From contig JBNRMU010000180.1 of the NCBI GenBank assembly GCA_050309765.1, positions 1-10,441 of the forward strand: a DNA stretch of 10,441 bases, read 5' to 3'. Under the pieces are notes generated by a model. The model saw only the letters and a program-made list of their open reading frames with translations, did not search any database and had not been told where the DNA came from. This document shows, piece after piece, positions 1-6,885 of this stretch. How positions within the stretch are numbered: the stretch's first letter is position 1; every line of letters starts with the position of its first letter. The translations under genes and the position numbers were made by a program. The DNA comes from CALWRM01 sp050309765 (GTDB taxonomy: Bacteria; Bacillota; Clostridia; Christensenellales; UBA1750).

Positions 1-1550
1 AGGTGCTTCTTGAACACGGTGGCAAAGTACTGCGGGCTGTCAAAGCCCACGGCCAGGGCGATCTCGCTGATGGTGTGCTTGTTGCCCCTGAGAAGGTCCT
101 TGGCAAGGTTCAGGCGCTGGCCCAGGATGTATTCGGACAGGTTCATCCCCTCCAACTGCTTGAAGATGCGGGAGATGTACGAGGGATTGTAACGCATGAA
201 ATCGGCGATGGTAGACAGCGAAAGGTCCCCCGCCAGATTCTCTTCCACGAACCTTTTGATCCTTTCGCACATCTGCGAGCGGTAGTCGCTCTCGCTTTCC
301 CGGCGCAGGTCGAATAGCAGGGACGCCACCTGGTTCAGGTACTCGATCGCCTCCTGCCAGCTTGCAAAGGAGGCTGCGTTGGAAAGCTTGTACAGTGCCG
401 TATGGAAGGCCATCGTGTTCTTCAGGTCGGCGTGGTTGATCTCGCGCAGAAGCAGCAGGGCGACCGACTGGTACAGCTCTATGGCGCCGAGGCTGTGCAT
501 GCTGCGCACCGGGCGCAGCGGCTCCAGCACCTGGTTCAGGCGGCTGAGCAGCAGCTCCTTGGTGGCGCTTCCCTCGCGCAGGAGCATTTCCAGCGCTTCC
601 AGCGCCTTCTCGTTGCCGAGGACGTCCTCCTCTTGGGCCGCGCGGGGCGGTTCCTGCTCCATCTGGACCAGGCGTTCCCCCCGGGGCAGATAATACAGCG
701 CCTGGGTCCTAAGCCGGGCGCAGGTCTCGGAAAAGTCCGGCCAGCCGATGTACTGCCTGCCCATCACCAAGGAAAGCTCCAGCCCCAGCAGCTCGTGGCA
801 GGAGGACTGCACGTCCTCGATCTGGTCGCGCACATTGAGCGGATCCGGCGCTTCGCCCAGCGGCTGCAGGACCCAATACATCAGGCCCTCGCTGTCGATC
901 CAAACCACGCAGGAAACCAGGCTGGACATCTGCTTTTGCAGGATCGCGTGCAGGGAAAGCGCGGTATCCACAACGCCGCCCCGGCCGTCGTCCAGAGGGG
1001 CAGCCGTCAGCAGCAGCGGTTTTTCAAGGCTCAGGGGGATGTGCAGCCTGTCCAGCGTCGCCTGCTCCAGCCTGCGGCTGTAGCGGCCATTTTCCAGGCC
1101 CTGCAAAAAAGCGCTCTGCTCCAACAGGGTGGAGCGGGCCAGGGTCTGTTCCAGCATGCGCTGGCTGTACAGCTCCTTGTCCTGTTCCTTCAACTGCTCG
1201 TACACGGCGGCGCGGATCACATCGTCGTCCTCGGTCTTCATCAGGTACATGGTATGCGGATACTTCGTCGCCTCGTAGATGTAATCGAAGCTCTTGTATC
1301 CGGTCAGAAAAATCACCCGACACATGGGCCAGCGGCGCGAGATGTACTCCATCAGCTCCAGGCCGCTCATGCCCGGCATGCGGATATCGGAAAGGACCGC
1401 GTCCATCTTGTTCCGGTAGAGCTGTTCGATCGCCTCCTGGGCGCTGTAGGCCTTGTGGACCTCCAGCTCCATCTCGCTATCCAAGGCAAAAAGCTCAAAC
1501 AGGTAGTCCGCAACATGTCTTTCGTCGTCCACGATCAGCAGACGTTTCAT
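1..1550 (-). CDS. AraC-type two-component response regulator (YesN-like), 3' end cut by window edge
   Basis: Cytoplasmic DNA-binding response regulator, the partner of the histidine kinase directly upstream. The frame is open for 516 residues from the ATG at 1550 to the window edge. The N-terminal receiver domain (about 1-120) shows the acidic pair D8/D9, phospho-acceptor D55 in SDIRMPGMSG, T83 and the conserved K105. A middle region (about 120-420) has no motif I recognise. The C-terminus (about 427-516) is an AraC double helix-turn-helix: helix set one around LSLSTIADFMRYNPSYISRI, set two around ISEIALAVGFDSPQYFATVF. Only the last dozen or so residues should be missing. The start is fixed by a strong GGGAGG (complement of 1558-1563) seven bases upstream and by ATGA overlap with the kinase stop, implying translational coupling. 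In related systems such regulators control carbohydrate transport operons; the target here is not visible. Confidence 0.95.
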   Translation of the reverse strand, partial: MKRLLIVDDERHVADYLFELFALDSEMELEVHKAYSAQEAIEQLYRNKMDAVLSDIRMPGMSGLELMEYISRRWPMCRVIFLTGYKSFDYIYEATKYPHTMYLMKTEDDDVIRAAVYEQLKEQDKELYSQRMLEQTLARSTLLEQSAFLQGLENGRYSRRLEQATLDRLHIPLSLEKPLLLTAAPLDDGRGGVVDTALSLHAILQKQMSSLVSCVVWIDSEGLMYWVLQPLGEAPDPLNVRDQIEDVQSSCHELLGLELSLVMGRQYIGWPDFSETCARLRTQALYYLPRGERLVQMEQEPPRAAQEEDVLGNEKALEALEMLLREGSATKELLLSRLNQVLEPLRPVRSMHSLGAIELYQSVALLLLREINHADLKNTMAFHTALYKLSNAASFASWQEAIEYLNQVASLLFDLRRESESDYRSQMCERIKRFVEENLAGDLSLSTIADFMRYNPSYISRIFKQLEGMNLSEYILGQRLNLAKDLLRGNKHTISEIALAVGFDSPQYFATVFKKH

Positions 1551-3262
1551 ACGCTTGCCTCCCTTTGCAACCGCATCTGTATGGTGACGCCGTCTTCTTT
1601 GTTTTCAATGGAAATGCCGCTGTCCCTGCCGAAGGTCAGGCGCAGGCGGCGGTGGATGTTGATCAGCGCGCTGTTTCCGGCGGGGACGGAATCGCTGTCA
1701 AAGGCCTCGCGCAGGCCCTGCAGGGTCTGTTCGTCCATGGGCACGCCGTTGTTGTGGATGCGGACGAAAAAGGCCTCCGGCTCGCAGGCGTATTCCACGC
1801 TGAGCAGGCCCATGTCATCCCGGTTCTCCAGCCCGTATTTGAAGGCGTTTTCCAAAATGGGCTGCAGGATCAGAGACGGCACGCGGAAGTTGGCAAGCTC
1901 CGGCGGGCACTGGGCAAACTCTATGCGAACCCGGTCGCGGAAGCGGATGCCCTGTATGTTGGCATACACCCGCGCGTGCTCGTGCTCATCCAGGAAAAGG
2001 GTTTCCTCCTGCGGGCTTGTGGAAATATACTTGAAGTACTCCCCGAGGAAGCGGGAAAATTCCAGCGCATAGGGGTCCTCCTTCTTGATCAGGCGATGCA
2101 GAAGGAAATAGCTGTTGTACAGAAAGTGGGGATTGATCTGCGCCTGCAGCTGCCTCAGCTCCGCCTTCTGCAGATAGATGGTCTGTTTGAGGGAATCCAG
2201 GATGGCGGAATTGAGCTGATCCAGCGTGCGGTTGAACTGGGAGAACAGCACGCCGAATTCGTCGCGGCGCTCCTCCTGTATGTGGCTGTTCATCTCGCCC
2301 TTTTCCAACAGCTTGAAGTGCTCGATCAGCACGGAAACGGGATGGCTGACGTAGATCTTCATCACCTGCGCGTACAAAAGCGTAAGGCCCAGGAACAGGC
2401 CGATGGCGGCGAAGAACCAGCCGCGGTACAGGTTCAGCGGCCGAAGCTGCGTCTTTTCGTCGATATAGCTGACCAGCTTGATGTCAGAAAACGTGAAGTC
2501 CTGTTCCACCACCAGGTATTCGGCGTCCTCTATGCGCAGCGTTTCCCCTTCCCGCGCAGTTTTGCGCGCATCGCTCAGCGCGCGCGCCAGCTCTTTCTCC
2601 CCCGGCAGGGCGACGATCTGGCCGCTGCCCTTCTGCAAAAGGAAGTGCCCGCTGTTTTCGCTCATGAGGTTGGGGCCCGTGAGCAGCTGCTCCGCCGGCA
2701 CCACCGTCTCCACCACGTAATCGGGACGGCCGCCGGTATGGTGCACGGTAAAGATCACCAGCTCATTGTTGTCCAGCAGCGCGGTGCCCTCCGTCTCCAG
2801 CAGCATATCCAGCCGCTGCCGGACGGCTTCGTTGAAATTGTCGTAGCTGTTGCGGCTGCCGTAGGGGCCGGAGATCACCTGCTCCATGGAGATCAGGTAC
2901 AGGCTCATCTCCTTGATGTAGGGGCTGACCGTCATATAATCGCGCAGCTTGTCCTTTAGGCGGTTGACGGACTGCGTCCAGCCGAAGCGGGTCATCTTGT
3001 CGCCGCGCCGCACCAGGTCCACCAGATCGGAATCCAGGACCAGGCTCTGCTGGATGGAAAAGATATGCGAATAATTCAGCTCCATCTTCTGGGCAAAGGC
3101 AGCGGTGGAGCGCTCCACGTCCTGCAAAATCCGCTCGTGCAGCAGGCTCTCGTTGCGCCAGGAAGATAGGAGCGAAAGGCAGAGAAAAGGCGTGGTGATG
3201 ACCACAAAGATGGAAATGAACCTGGTGAGGATGGTGCTGCGGACGCGGGTTTTCTTAGGCAT
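1547..3262 (-). CDS. Membrane sensor histidine kinase, YesM/LytS-type (His_kinase + HATPase_c)
   Basis: Sensor kinase expected to phosphorylate the downstream regulator. From the ATG at 3262 it has 571 residues: TM1 about 15-34, an extracellular sensor region about 36-280, TM2 about 281-305, then a HAMP-like stretch. The phosphorylation box has H379 in QINPHFLYN, and the N-box has N472 in LQPILENAFKYG. The C-terminal ATP-binding boxes depart from consensus: the G1 box reads NNGVP (504-508) instead of DxGxG, and the G2 region reads GNSALINIHRRL instead of a GxGL pattern. An in-frame ATG at 3310 would add 16 residues but lies in the predicted -35 box and has no ribosome binding site. The 3262 start has GAGG about nine bases upstream and puts the basic residues next to TM1. 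The stop overlaps the regulator start by 4 nt. The ligand cannot be deduced. Confidence 0.93.
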   Translation of the reverse strand: MPKKTRVRSTILTRFISIFVVITTPFLCLSLLSSWRNESLLHERILQDVERSTAAFAQKMELNYSHIFSIQQSLVLDSDLVDLVRRGDKMTRFGWTQSVNRLKDKLRDYMTVSPYIKEMSLYLISMEQVISGPYGSRNSYDNFNEAVRQRLDMLLETEGTALLDNNELVIFTVHHTGGRPDYVVETVVPAEQLLTGPNLMSENSGHFLLQKGSGQIVALPGEKELARALSDARKTAREGETLRIEDAEYLVVEQDFTFSDIKLVSYIDEKTQLRPLNLYRGWFFAAIGLFLGLTLLYAQVMKIYVSHPVSVLIEHFKLLEKGEMNSHIQEERRDEFGVLFSQFNRTLDQLNSAILDSLKQTIYLQKAELRQLQAQINPHFLYNSYFLLHRLIKKEDPYALEFSRFLGEYFKYISTSPQEETLFLDEHEHARVYANIQGIRFRDRVRIEFAQCPPELANFRVPSLILQPILENAFKYGLENRDDMGLLSVEYACEPEAFFVRIHNNGVPMDEQTLQGLREAFDSDSVPAGNSALINIHRRLRLTFGRDSGISIENKEDGVTIQMRLQREASV

Positions 3263-3281
3263 ATGCGGATCGCCTCTTAAA

Positions 3282-3310
3282 AATATAGGTTTGCTTTTCA
3301 GCAAAATCAA
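3282..3310 (-). promoter_or_regulatory. Promoter of the histidine kinase-response regulator operon
   Basis: Read on the minus strand, TTGATT (3305-3310) is followed by a 17-base spacer and TATATT (3282-3287), a good match to a housekeeping sigma promoter. The -10 box lies about 20 bases upstream of the kinase ATG, which implies a very short untranslated leader. The same 81-bp gap must also hold the start signals of the divergent VOC gene, for which I see only a weak candidate -10 (TATTAT, 3318-3323) with no convincing -35. Confidence 0.6.
3290..3305. repeat. 16-bp palindrome in the kinase promoter spacer (possible operator)
   Basis: The sequence TTTGCT-TTTC-AGCAAA forms perfect 6-bp arms around a 4-bp centre and covers most of the spacer between the -35 and -10 boxes of the kinase promoter. 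A dimeric regulator bound here would block or reshape that promoter and could also affect the divergent VOC gene. The arms are short, so chance is possible. Confidence 0.4.
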
Positions 3311-3343
3311 AACAGCTTATTATACATAAGGGAGGAACTTATC

Positions 3344-4141
3344 ATGATCACGGCATTTTCCCATGTGGCGCTCAACCTGTGCGATATGGAGCGGGCGCTC
3401 AAGTTCTATGTGGACGCGCTGGGCATGCAGAAGATGGGCGAGATCCGCCGCGAGGACGGCTCGGACTGGATCATCAACCTGGACTGCGGCGGCGGCAGCC
3501 GCCTGGAGCTGTTCTACGGCGGCGTCAAGGACAGGCCCATCCCTTATGCCGGCGACCAGATTGGCTACCACCACTGGTGCGCCCTGCACTCCAACCTGGA
3601 CGCACTGGCCCGGCGCCTGCACGCCGCGGGCGCCATCCCCGCGGACAAGAACCCCGTCGTCACCAAGAACGGCGGCCGCAACCTGTGGATCGACGACCCG
3701 GAGGGCAACGCCCTGGAGATCGTGCAGCCCAGGCCCACGGAGGAATACGCCGGCCGCGACGAGTGGCTGGGATTCGGCCATCTGGGCCTGGTGGCGGAAA
3801 ACATGGACGACATGGTGCACTTCTACTGCGACCTGCTGGGCTTCCCACAGGCTTCTACCCTGGACAGGGACGGCGCGCCCTGGATCATCTTTGCGCGCGT
3901 CGCGCCCACGCAGACGCTGGAATTGTATTACGGCGGCAAGAACCGCGTGCCCAACACCTGGAGCTCCGCCGGCTCGCCGCACATCGCCCTGAGCAGCGAC
4001 GACGTTGTGGGCGATATCGAAAAGCTGCGCAGCCAAGGCGTGCAGGTGATCATCGAGCCCAAGGTGGGCCTGGACGGCTCCGCCCAGGGCTGGGTGGTGG
4101 ACCCCAATGGCTACCGCGTGGAATTGATCAAGGACAGATAA
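3344..4141 (+). CDS. Two-domain VOC (glyoxalase / extradiol dioxygenase fold) metalloprotein
   Basis: Cytoplasmic protein of 265 residues made of two tandem vicinal-oxygen-chelate modules (about 1-130 and 142-265). Both keep residues at all four positions that bind the metal in this superfamily: H7, E55, H77 and E125 in the first, and H146, E193, H213 and E260 in the second. Typical end motifs are DDPEGNALEIVQ and VDPNGYRVELI. Family members include glyoxalase I, extradiol dioxygenases, methylmalonyl-CoA epimerase and fosfomycin-resistance enzymes; the sequence does not tell which chemistry applies. A strong GGGAGGAA precedes the ATG. The gene is divergent from the kinase, alone on its transcript, and closed by a terminator. 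It is cytosine-rich at third codon positions, so it looks well adapted to the genome. Family call is sure, substrate is unknown. Confidence 0.92.
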   Translation: MITAFSHVALNLCDMERALKFYVDALGMQKMGEIRREDGSDWIINLDCGGGSRLELFYGGVKDRPIPYAGDQIGYHHWCALHSNLDALARRLHAAGAIPADKNPVVTKNGGRNLWIDDPEGNALEIVQPRPTEEYAGRDEWLGFGHLGLVAENMDDMVHFYCDLLGFPQASTLDRDGAPWIIFARVAPTQTLELYYGGKNRVPNTWSSAGSPHIALSSDDVVGDIEKLRSQGVQVIIEPKVGLDGSAQGWVVDPNGYRVELIKDR

Positions 4142-4154
4142 GCCAATGTGCCAA

Positions 4155-4195
4155 AGACCCATTCCCCCTGCCCGGGGCGAATGGGTCTGTTTTTT
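4155..4195 (+). terminator. Rho-independent terminator after the VOC gene
   Basis: A perfect 10-bp stem, AGACCCATTC pairing with GAATGGGTCT, is extended inside by CCCC/GGGG with one bulged base and is followed by G and a run of six T. It begins 14 bases after the VOC stop codon and separates that gene from the downstream operon. Confidence 0.92.
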
Positions 4196-4212
4196 ATGCC
4201 GGCCATGGAAAA

Positions 4213-4229
4213 GCGTGCGCAGCGCACGC
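4213..4229. repeat. GC-rich 17-bp palindrome upstream of the Nudix operon promoter
   Basis: GCGTGCG-CAG-CGCACGC is a perfect 7-bp inverted repeat ending one base before the proposed -35 box of the operon. It could be an operator. On the minus strand it is followed by only four T, so it is a poor terminator there, and no minus-strand gene lies upstream that would need one. Confidence 0.45.
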
Positions 4230-4230
4230 C

Positions 4231-4260
4231 TTGCAAAACCGTTATGATTTACAGTATACT
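4231..4260 (+). promoter_or_regulatory. Candidate promoter of the Nudix/GH2-like/GNAT/flavoprotein operon
   Basis: TTGCAA (4231-4236), an 18-base spacer, then TATACT (4255-4260). It lies just after the VOC terminator and about 210 bases before the Nudix start, so it would make a long leader. A TTGACA at 4400-4405 is a second possible -35, but I find no good -10 at 16-18 bases from it. Confidence 0.5.
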
Positions 4261-4470
4261 CTAGCATCGGCGCTCGTATTTTGTCAAGACGGCGCGATTC
4301 TCCCCCAGGGAGCCGCGTCGGGGCGTTTCGCGCCTCTTTTCCTCCTCTCAGGCAGGAAACGGGCGCTGAACCCCGAATTTTATACTTTCATCGCTTTGTT
4401 TGACAAAAACGGTCGCAGGCGCTTTTTTCATCGGGCGCCCGGACTTAGGATATAAGGAGGTCATACATTC
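4261..4470 (+). other. Long presumed 5' leader of the Nudix operon, no gene
   Basis: About 210 bases without a supported gene. It can form an imperfect hairpin at about 4288-4319 (inner CTCCC-CCA-GGGAG), a short GGCG/CGCC hairpin at 4322-4334 followed by TCTTTT, and a GGCGC/GCGCC pairing shortly before the ribosome binding site. The site itself is a near-perfect AAGGAGG about ten bases before the ATG. I do not recognise a known riboswitch class. The arrangement would allow attenuation, but it could also be ordinary spacer with an internal promoter. Confidence 0.4.
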
Positions 4471-5010
4471 ATGGCATACGAAGAAAAACCCATCGAGCGG
4501 CAGGAAATATACAAGGGCCATATCCTGACCCTGGAAAAAATGACCGTCGAGCTTCCCAACGGCAAGCAGGCCCTTCGGGAAATCATCCGCCACAACGGCG
4601 CGGCGGCCATCGTGCCCGTGGACGAGCAGTTGCGCGTGCCCATGGTGCGCCAGTACCGCGTGGCCCTGGGACGCGAGATGCTGGAGATCCCCGCCGGTAA
4701 GCTGGACAAGCCCGACGAGGACCCCTTCGCCTGCGCCCAGCGCGAGCTGCGCGAGGAAACGGGCCTGAGTGCCGAGCTTTGGACCTACCTTGGCCCCTAC
4801 ATCGGCAGCCCCGGCTACTGCAACGAGGTCGTGCACCTGTACATGGCCCAGCGCCTCACCGCCGGAAAGGACGATCCGGACGACGACGAGTTCCTGTCCG
4901 TGGAGTTTATCCCCCTTCGCGACCTGCTGGTGCAGGTGATGGAGGGCAACATACACGACGGCAAAACCATGGCCGCCCTGCTGAAGGCCGGGCGGGCGCT
5001 GGGACTGTAG
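4471..5010 (+). CDS. Nudix hydrolase, ADP-ribose pyrophosphatase type
   Basis: Cytoplasmic enzyme of 179 residues expected to split a nucleoside diphosphate linked to another group, most likely ADP-ribose or an ADP-/NDP-sugar, giving AMP plus a sugar phosphate. The Nudix box spans 76-99: G76, E83, then RELREETG at 91-98 with metal-binding E95 and E96. One extra residue sits between G76 and E83 compared with the strict GX5E pattern. The preceding EIPAGKLD and the nearby P114-G115 are typical of the ADP-ribose pyrophosphatase branch, as is the length. It is the first gene of a four-gene operon, with AAGGAGG upstream; the next gene starts 48 nt after its stop. The exact substrate cannot be read from sequence. 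Confidence 0.9.
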   Translation: MAYEEKPIERQEIYKGHILTLEKMTVELPNGKQALREIIRHNGAAAIVPVDEQLRVPMVRQYRVALGREMLEIPAGKLDKPDEDPFACAQRELREETGLSAELWTYLGPYIGSPGYCNEVVHLYMAQRLTAGKDDPDDDEFLSVEFIPLRDLLVQVMEGNIHDGKTMAALLKAGRALGL

Positions 5011-5019
5011 GCGCCCGCC
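4991..5019 (+). repeat. GC-rich hairpin spanning the Nudix stop codon
   Basis: GGCGGGCGC and GCGCCCGCC form a perfect 9-bp stem around an 11-base loop that contains the TAG stop. No T run follows directly, so it is not a standard terminator. It could tune read-through to, or mRNA stability of, the downstream gene. Confidence 0.5.
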
Positions 5020-5058
5020 GCCTCTTCGCGCGCCATGGCGTACGGGGAGGTTTTTTCT

Positions 5059-6885
5059 ATGGCAAGACGCATACCTCTGGATGAAGACTGGACCCTTTGC
5101 GCCCCTTCGCCCTACGATACGGACGAAAGGGAGGCCTTGTCCCTGCCCTTTGATCCAAAGAAAGGACTTCTGCCCGCCCTGCGGGCGCGCGGCCTTTTGT
5201 GGGGCGAGGGCCGCAGCGGCGAGTGGGTATACCTGCGCGCCTGGCGCTTTGCAAAAAGCCTCTGCCCTCCGCCCGAACCGCCCGAGGGCCGGAGCGAGAG
5301 ATACTTTTTGTACCTTGGAAACCTGCGCGGCAGCGGCGAGGTCCTTGCGGGCGGCAGAAACCTGGGCGCACTTGCGCCCTTTGCCCAGATCGAGCTTTCG
5401 CAGGCGCTGCTCTGCGGCCCCTGCGAGCTGACGCTCAGCTTTGTCCCCGCCCTAATGCAGGGCGAAAGCGCCCTGCCGGCGCTGATCGATCCGCCCAGCC
5501 TTGTGTGCTGCTACTTTGCGCGCATCGCCCGCGCCCAGGCCGCCTGCGGGGAGGGCGGCGCCTTGCAGATACATCTGCATGTGCAGGCCTTCGGCGAGGG
5601 CCGCGTGCAGCTGCGCCTGCACCTGATGAAGGGCGACGCGCTGTGCCAAAGCCTGGTGGAGGAACGCCGCCTGCAGGCGCGGGAGCAAACGCTGCGCTTT
5701 TCCATGGAAATGCCGGCGGCGGTATATGAAGGCGAAGCTTCTTCGCTATACACGTTGTATATAAAAATGGAGCGGGCGGGCGCACTCTGCGACAGCACGC
5801 AGCTTTCCCTGCGCCTGCCGCAAGAACAGCCTGCCGCGCCGCCCCAATTTCCCCTGCTGCTGGACGAAAAGAGCGATCCGGCCGCCCTTGGCGGCCTGCG
5901 GCAGCTCGGCATCGAGGGCGCGGCGTTCTTCTCCCTGCCGCCGCAGGCGCTTTTGTCCCGCCTGGACGAGGAAGGCCTGTGCGTCTGGCTGCTGCTTAAA
6001 AAAGGGCAGGAACTGGATGGGGCGGCGCTATCGCTCGGCTTTGCTTCGCATCCCTGCGCACGATACCTGGGCGGGCTATCCTTCCGCTTTGCCGACGGCA
6101 GCCCTGCGGACGGCCGCGATCCCGGCCTTTTCGCCCTGGAGGAAAGCGCCCGCCGCCTGGGCCTTGTGCCCGGCCATCTGGATGGATTGGAAGCGCTTGC
6201 CTGCGAGGAAACGCCCGGCTATTTGCGCGCGCTGAAACTGTACGCGCGCTTGACAAAGGCGCGCTGCGAAGGAAAACGGCTGGGCCTGCCGCTGGAACTG
6301 CTGGGCCGAACAGGCCGCCCCTCTGCCGAGGAAGCGGCCCTGCGCAGTGCCCTATCGCCCTTTGGCGTATACGTCTGCCGCGGCGCGACGGCCCCGCTGC
6401 CCGGCGCGCCCCTGCGCCTGCATCTGTACCCCCTGGGCCGTGTGCAGGGCGCCTGTGTGCTGGAGGCGCAGATATACAGCTGCCGCGGACGCAGGATCAA
6501 GGACAGCGTGTTCACCCTAAACTCCTTCAGCGATTTTTCCCTGCCCCTGCATCTGGAGGCGGCGCTTCCCTGGCCTCTGGAGGGGCCGCCGCTTTTGCGT
6601 CTGCGGCTCTGCCAAAACGGCAAAACGCTCTGGTCCTGGGAGGAGCCGCTGCTTTTTGCCGGCATGGAGAGTGCGTCGCTGCCGCCCGCGGCGGTATCGG
6701 TTGCGCAGGCGGGCGATTCGTGCTACGCTGTCAATCGGGGAGAAGCTGCCGCTTTCGGCCTTTTGTGCCTGCCCGGGCCCGCGCTCAAATGCCTTTTGCC
6801 CGGCGAGGAGCTGTATGCACAAGCCGTAACGGGCGGCGATTCTATCGACCTTTTGCCCATGGAGGAAGAACATGTATCGATCTGA
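5059..6885 (+). CDS. Glycoside hydrolase family 2-like protein with reduced, probably inactive barrel
   Basis: Protein of 608 residues with no signal peptide or membrane segment. Its layout resembles GH2 enzymes of the beta-mannosidase/glucuronidase kind. The N-terminus (IPLDEDWTL at 5-13, then a YFLYLG...GEVLAGGRNLG stretch at 82-103) looks like the sugar-binding sandwich. Residues about 145-255 look Ig-like. LRQLGIEGAAFF...LDEEGLCVWL at 280-311 resembles the first barrel elements, and about 415-560 looks like a C-terminal sandwich. The barrel equivalent is only about 170 residues rather than the usual 300 or so, and I find no Asn-Glu acid/base motif or second catalytic Glu motif. The ATG at 5059 is chosen over one at 5035 because GGGGAGG sits eight bases upstream of it. 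The frame is intact. The homology is my reading of weak similarity; it may simply be an uncharacterised beta-rich protein. Confidence 0.5.
   Translation: MARRIPLDEDWTLCAPSPYDTDEREALSLPFDPKKGLLPALRARGLLWGEGRSGEWVYLRAWRFAKSLCPPPEPPEGRSERYFLYLGNLRGSGEVLAGGRNLGALAPFAQIELSQALLCGPCELTLSFVPALMQGESALPALIDPPSLVCCYFARIARAQAACGEGGALQIHLHVQAFGEGRVQLRLHLMKGDALCQSLVEERRLQAREQTLRFSMEMPAAVYEGEASSLYTLYIKMERAGALCDSTQLSLRLPQEQPAAPPQFPLLLDEKSDPAALGGLRQLGIEGAAFFSLPPQALLSRLDEEGLCVWLLLKKGQELDGAALSLGFASHPCARYLGGLSFRFADGSPADGRDPGLFALEESARRLGLVPGHLDGLEALACEETPGYLRALKLYARLTKARCEGKRLGLPLELLGRTGRPSAEEAALRSALSPFGVYVCRGATAPLPGAPLRLHLYPLGRVQGACVLEAQIYSCRGRRIKDSVFTLNSFSDFSLPLHLEAALPWPLEGPPLLRLRLCQNGKTLWSWEEPLLFAGMESASLPPAAVSVAQAGDSCYAVNRGEAAAFGLLCLPGPALKCLLPGEELYAQAVTGGDSIDLLPMEEEHVSI

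Noticed and set aside
402..2072. Plus-strand open frame of 556 codons opposite the regulator and kinase genes
   Set aside because: It is antisense to two clearly recognised genes, crosses their junction, and its translation is rich in Gln, His, Leu and Val without any domain, as expected from a shadow frame in GC-rich DNA.
1565..2959. Plus-strand open frame of 464 codons opposite the kinase
   Set aside because: Exact antisense of the kinase reading frame, with no ribosome binding site or recognisable motif.
3263..3310. Upstream ATG at 3310 as kinase start
   Set aside because: It lies within the predicted -35 box and has no ribosome binding site; the ATG at 3262 has one and gives a normal N-terminus before TM1.
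4199..4230. The 4213-4229 palindrome as a minus-strand terminator
   Set aside because: Only four T follow on that strand, and no minus-strand gene lies upstream of it in the window.
3320..4267. Minus-strand open frame of 315 codons over the VOC gene
   Set aside because: The VOC protein on the opposite strand has complete motifs and a good ribosome binding site; the antisense product is a compositional shadow.
3379..4455. Plus-strand open frame of 358 codons overlapping the VOC gene and running through its terminator
   Set aside because: Arg/Gly/Pro-rich shadow frame. It passes through a strong terminator and into the untranslated leader.
4348..4956. Minus-strand open frame of 202 codons over the Nudix gene
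   Set aside because: Antisense to the Nudix box-containing gene, with no start signal or domain.
5035..5058. Upstream ATG as start of the GH2-like gene
   Set aside because: The strong GGGGAGG lies downstream of this ATG and is correctly spaced only for the ATG at 5059.
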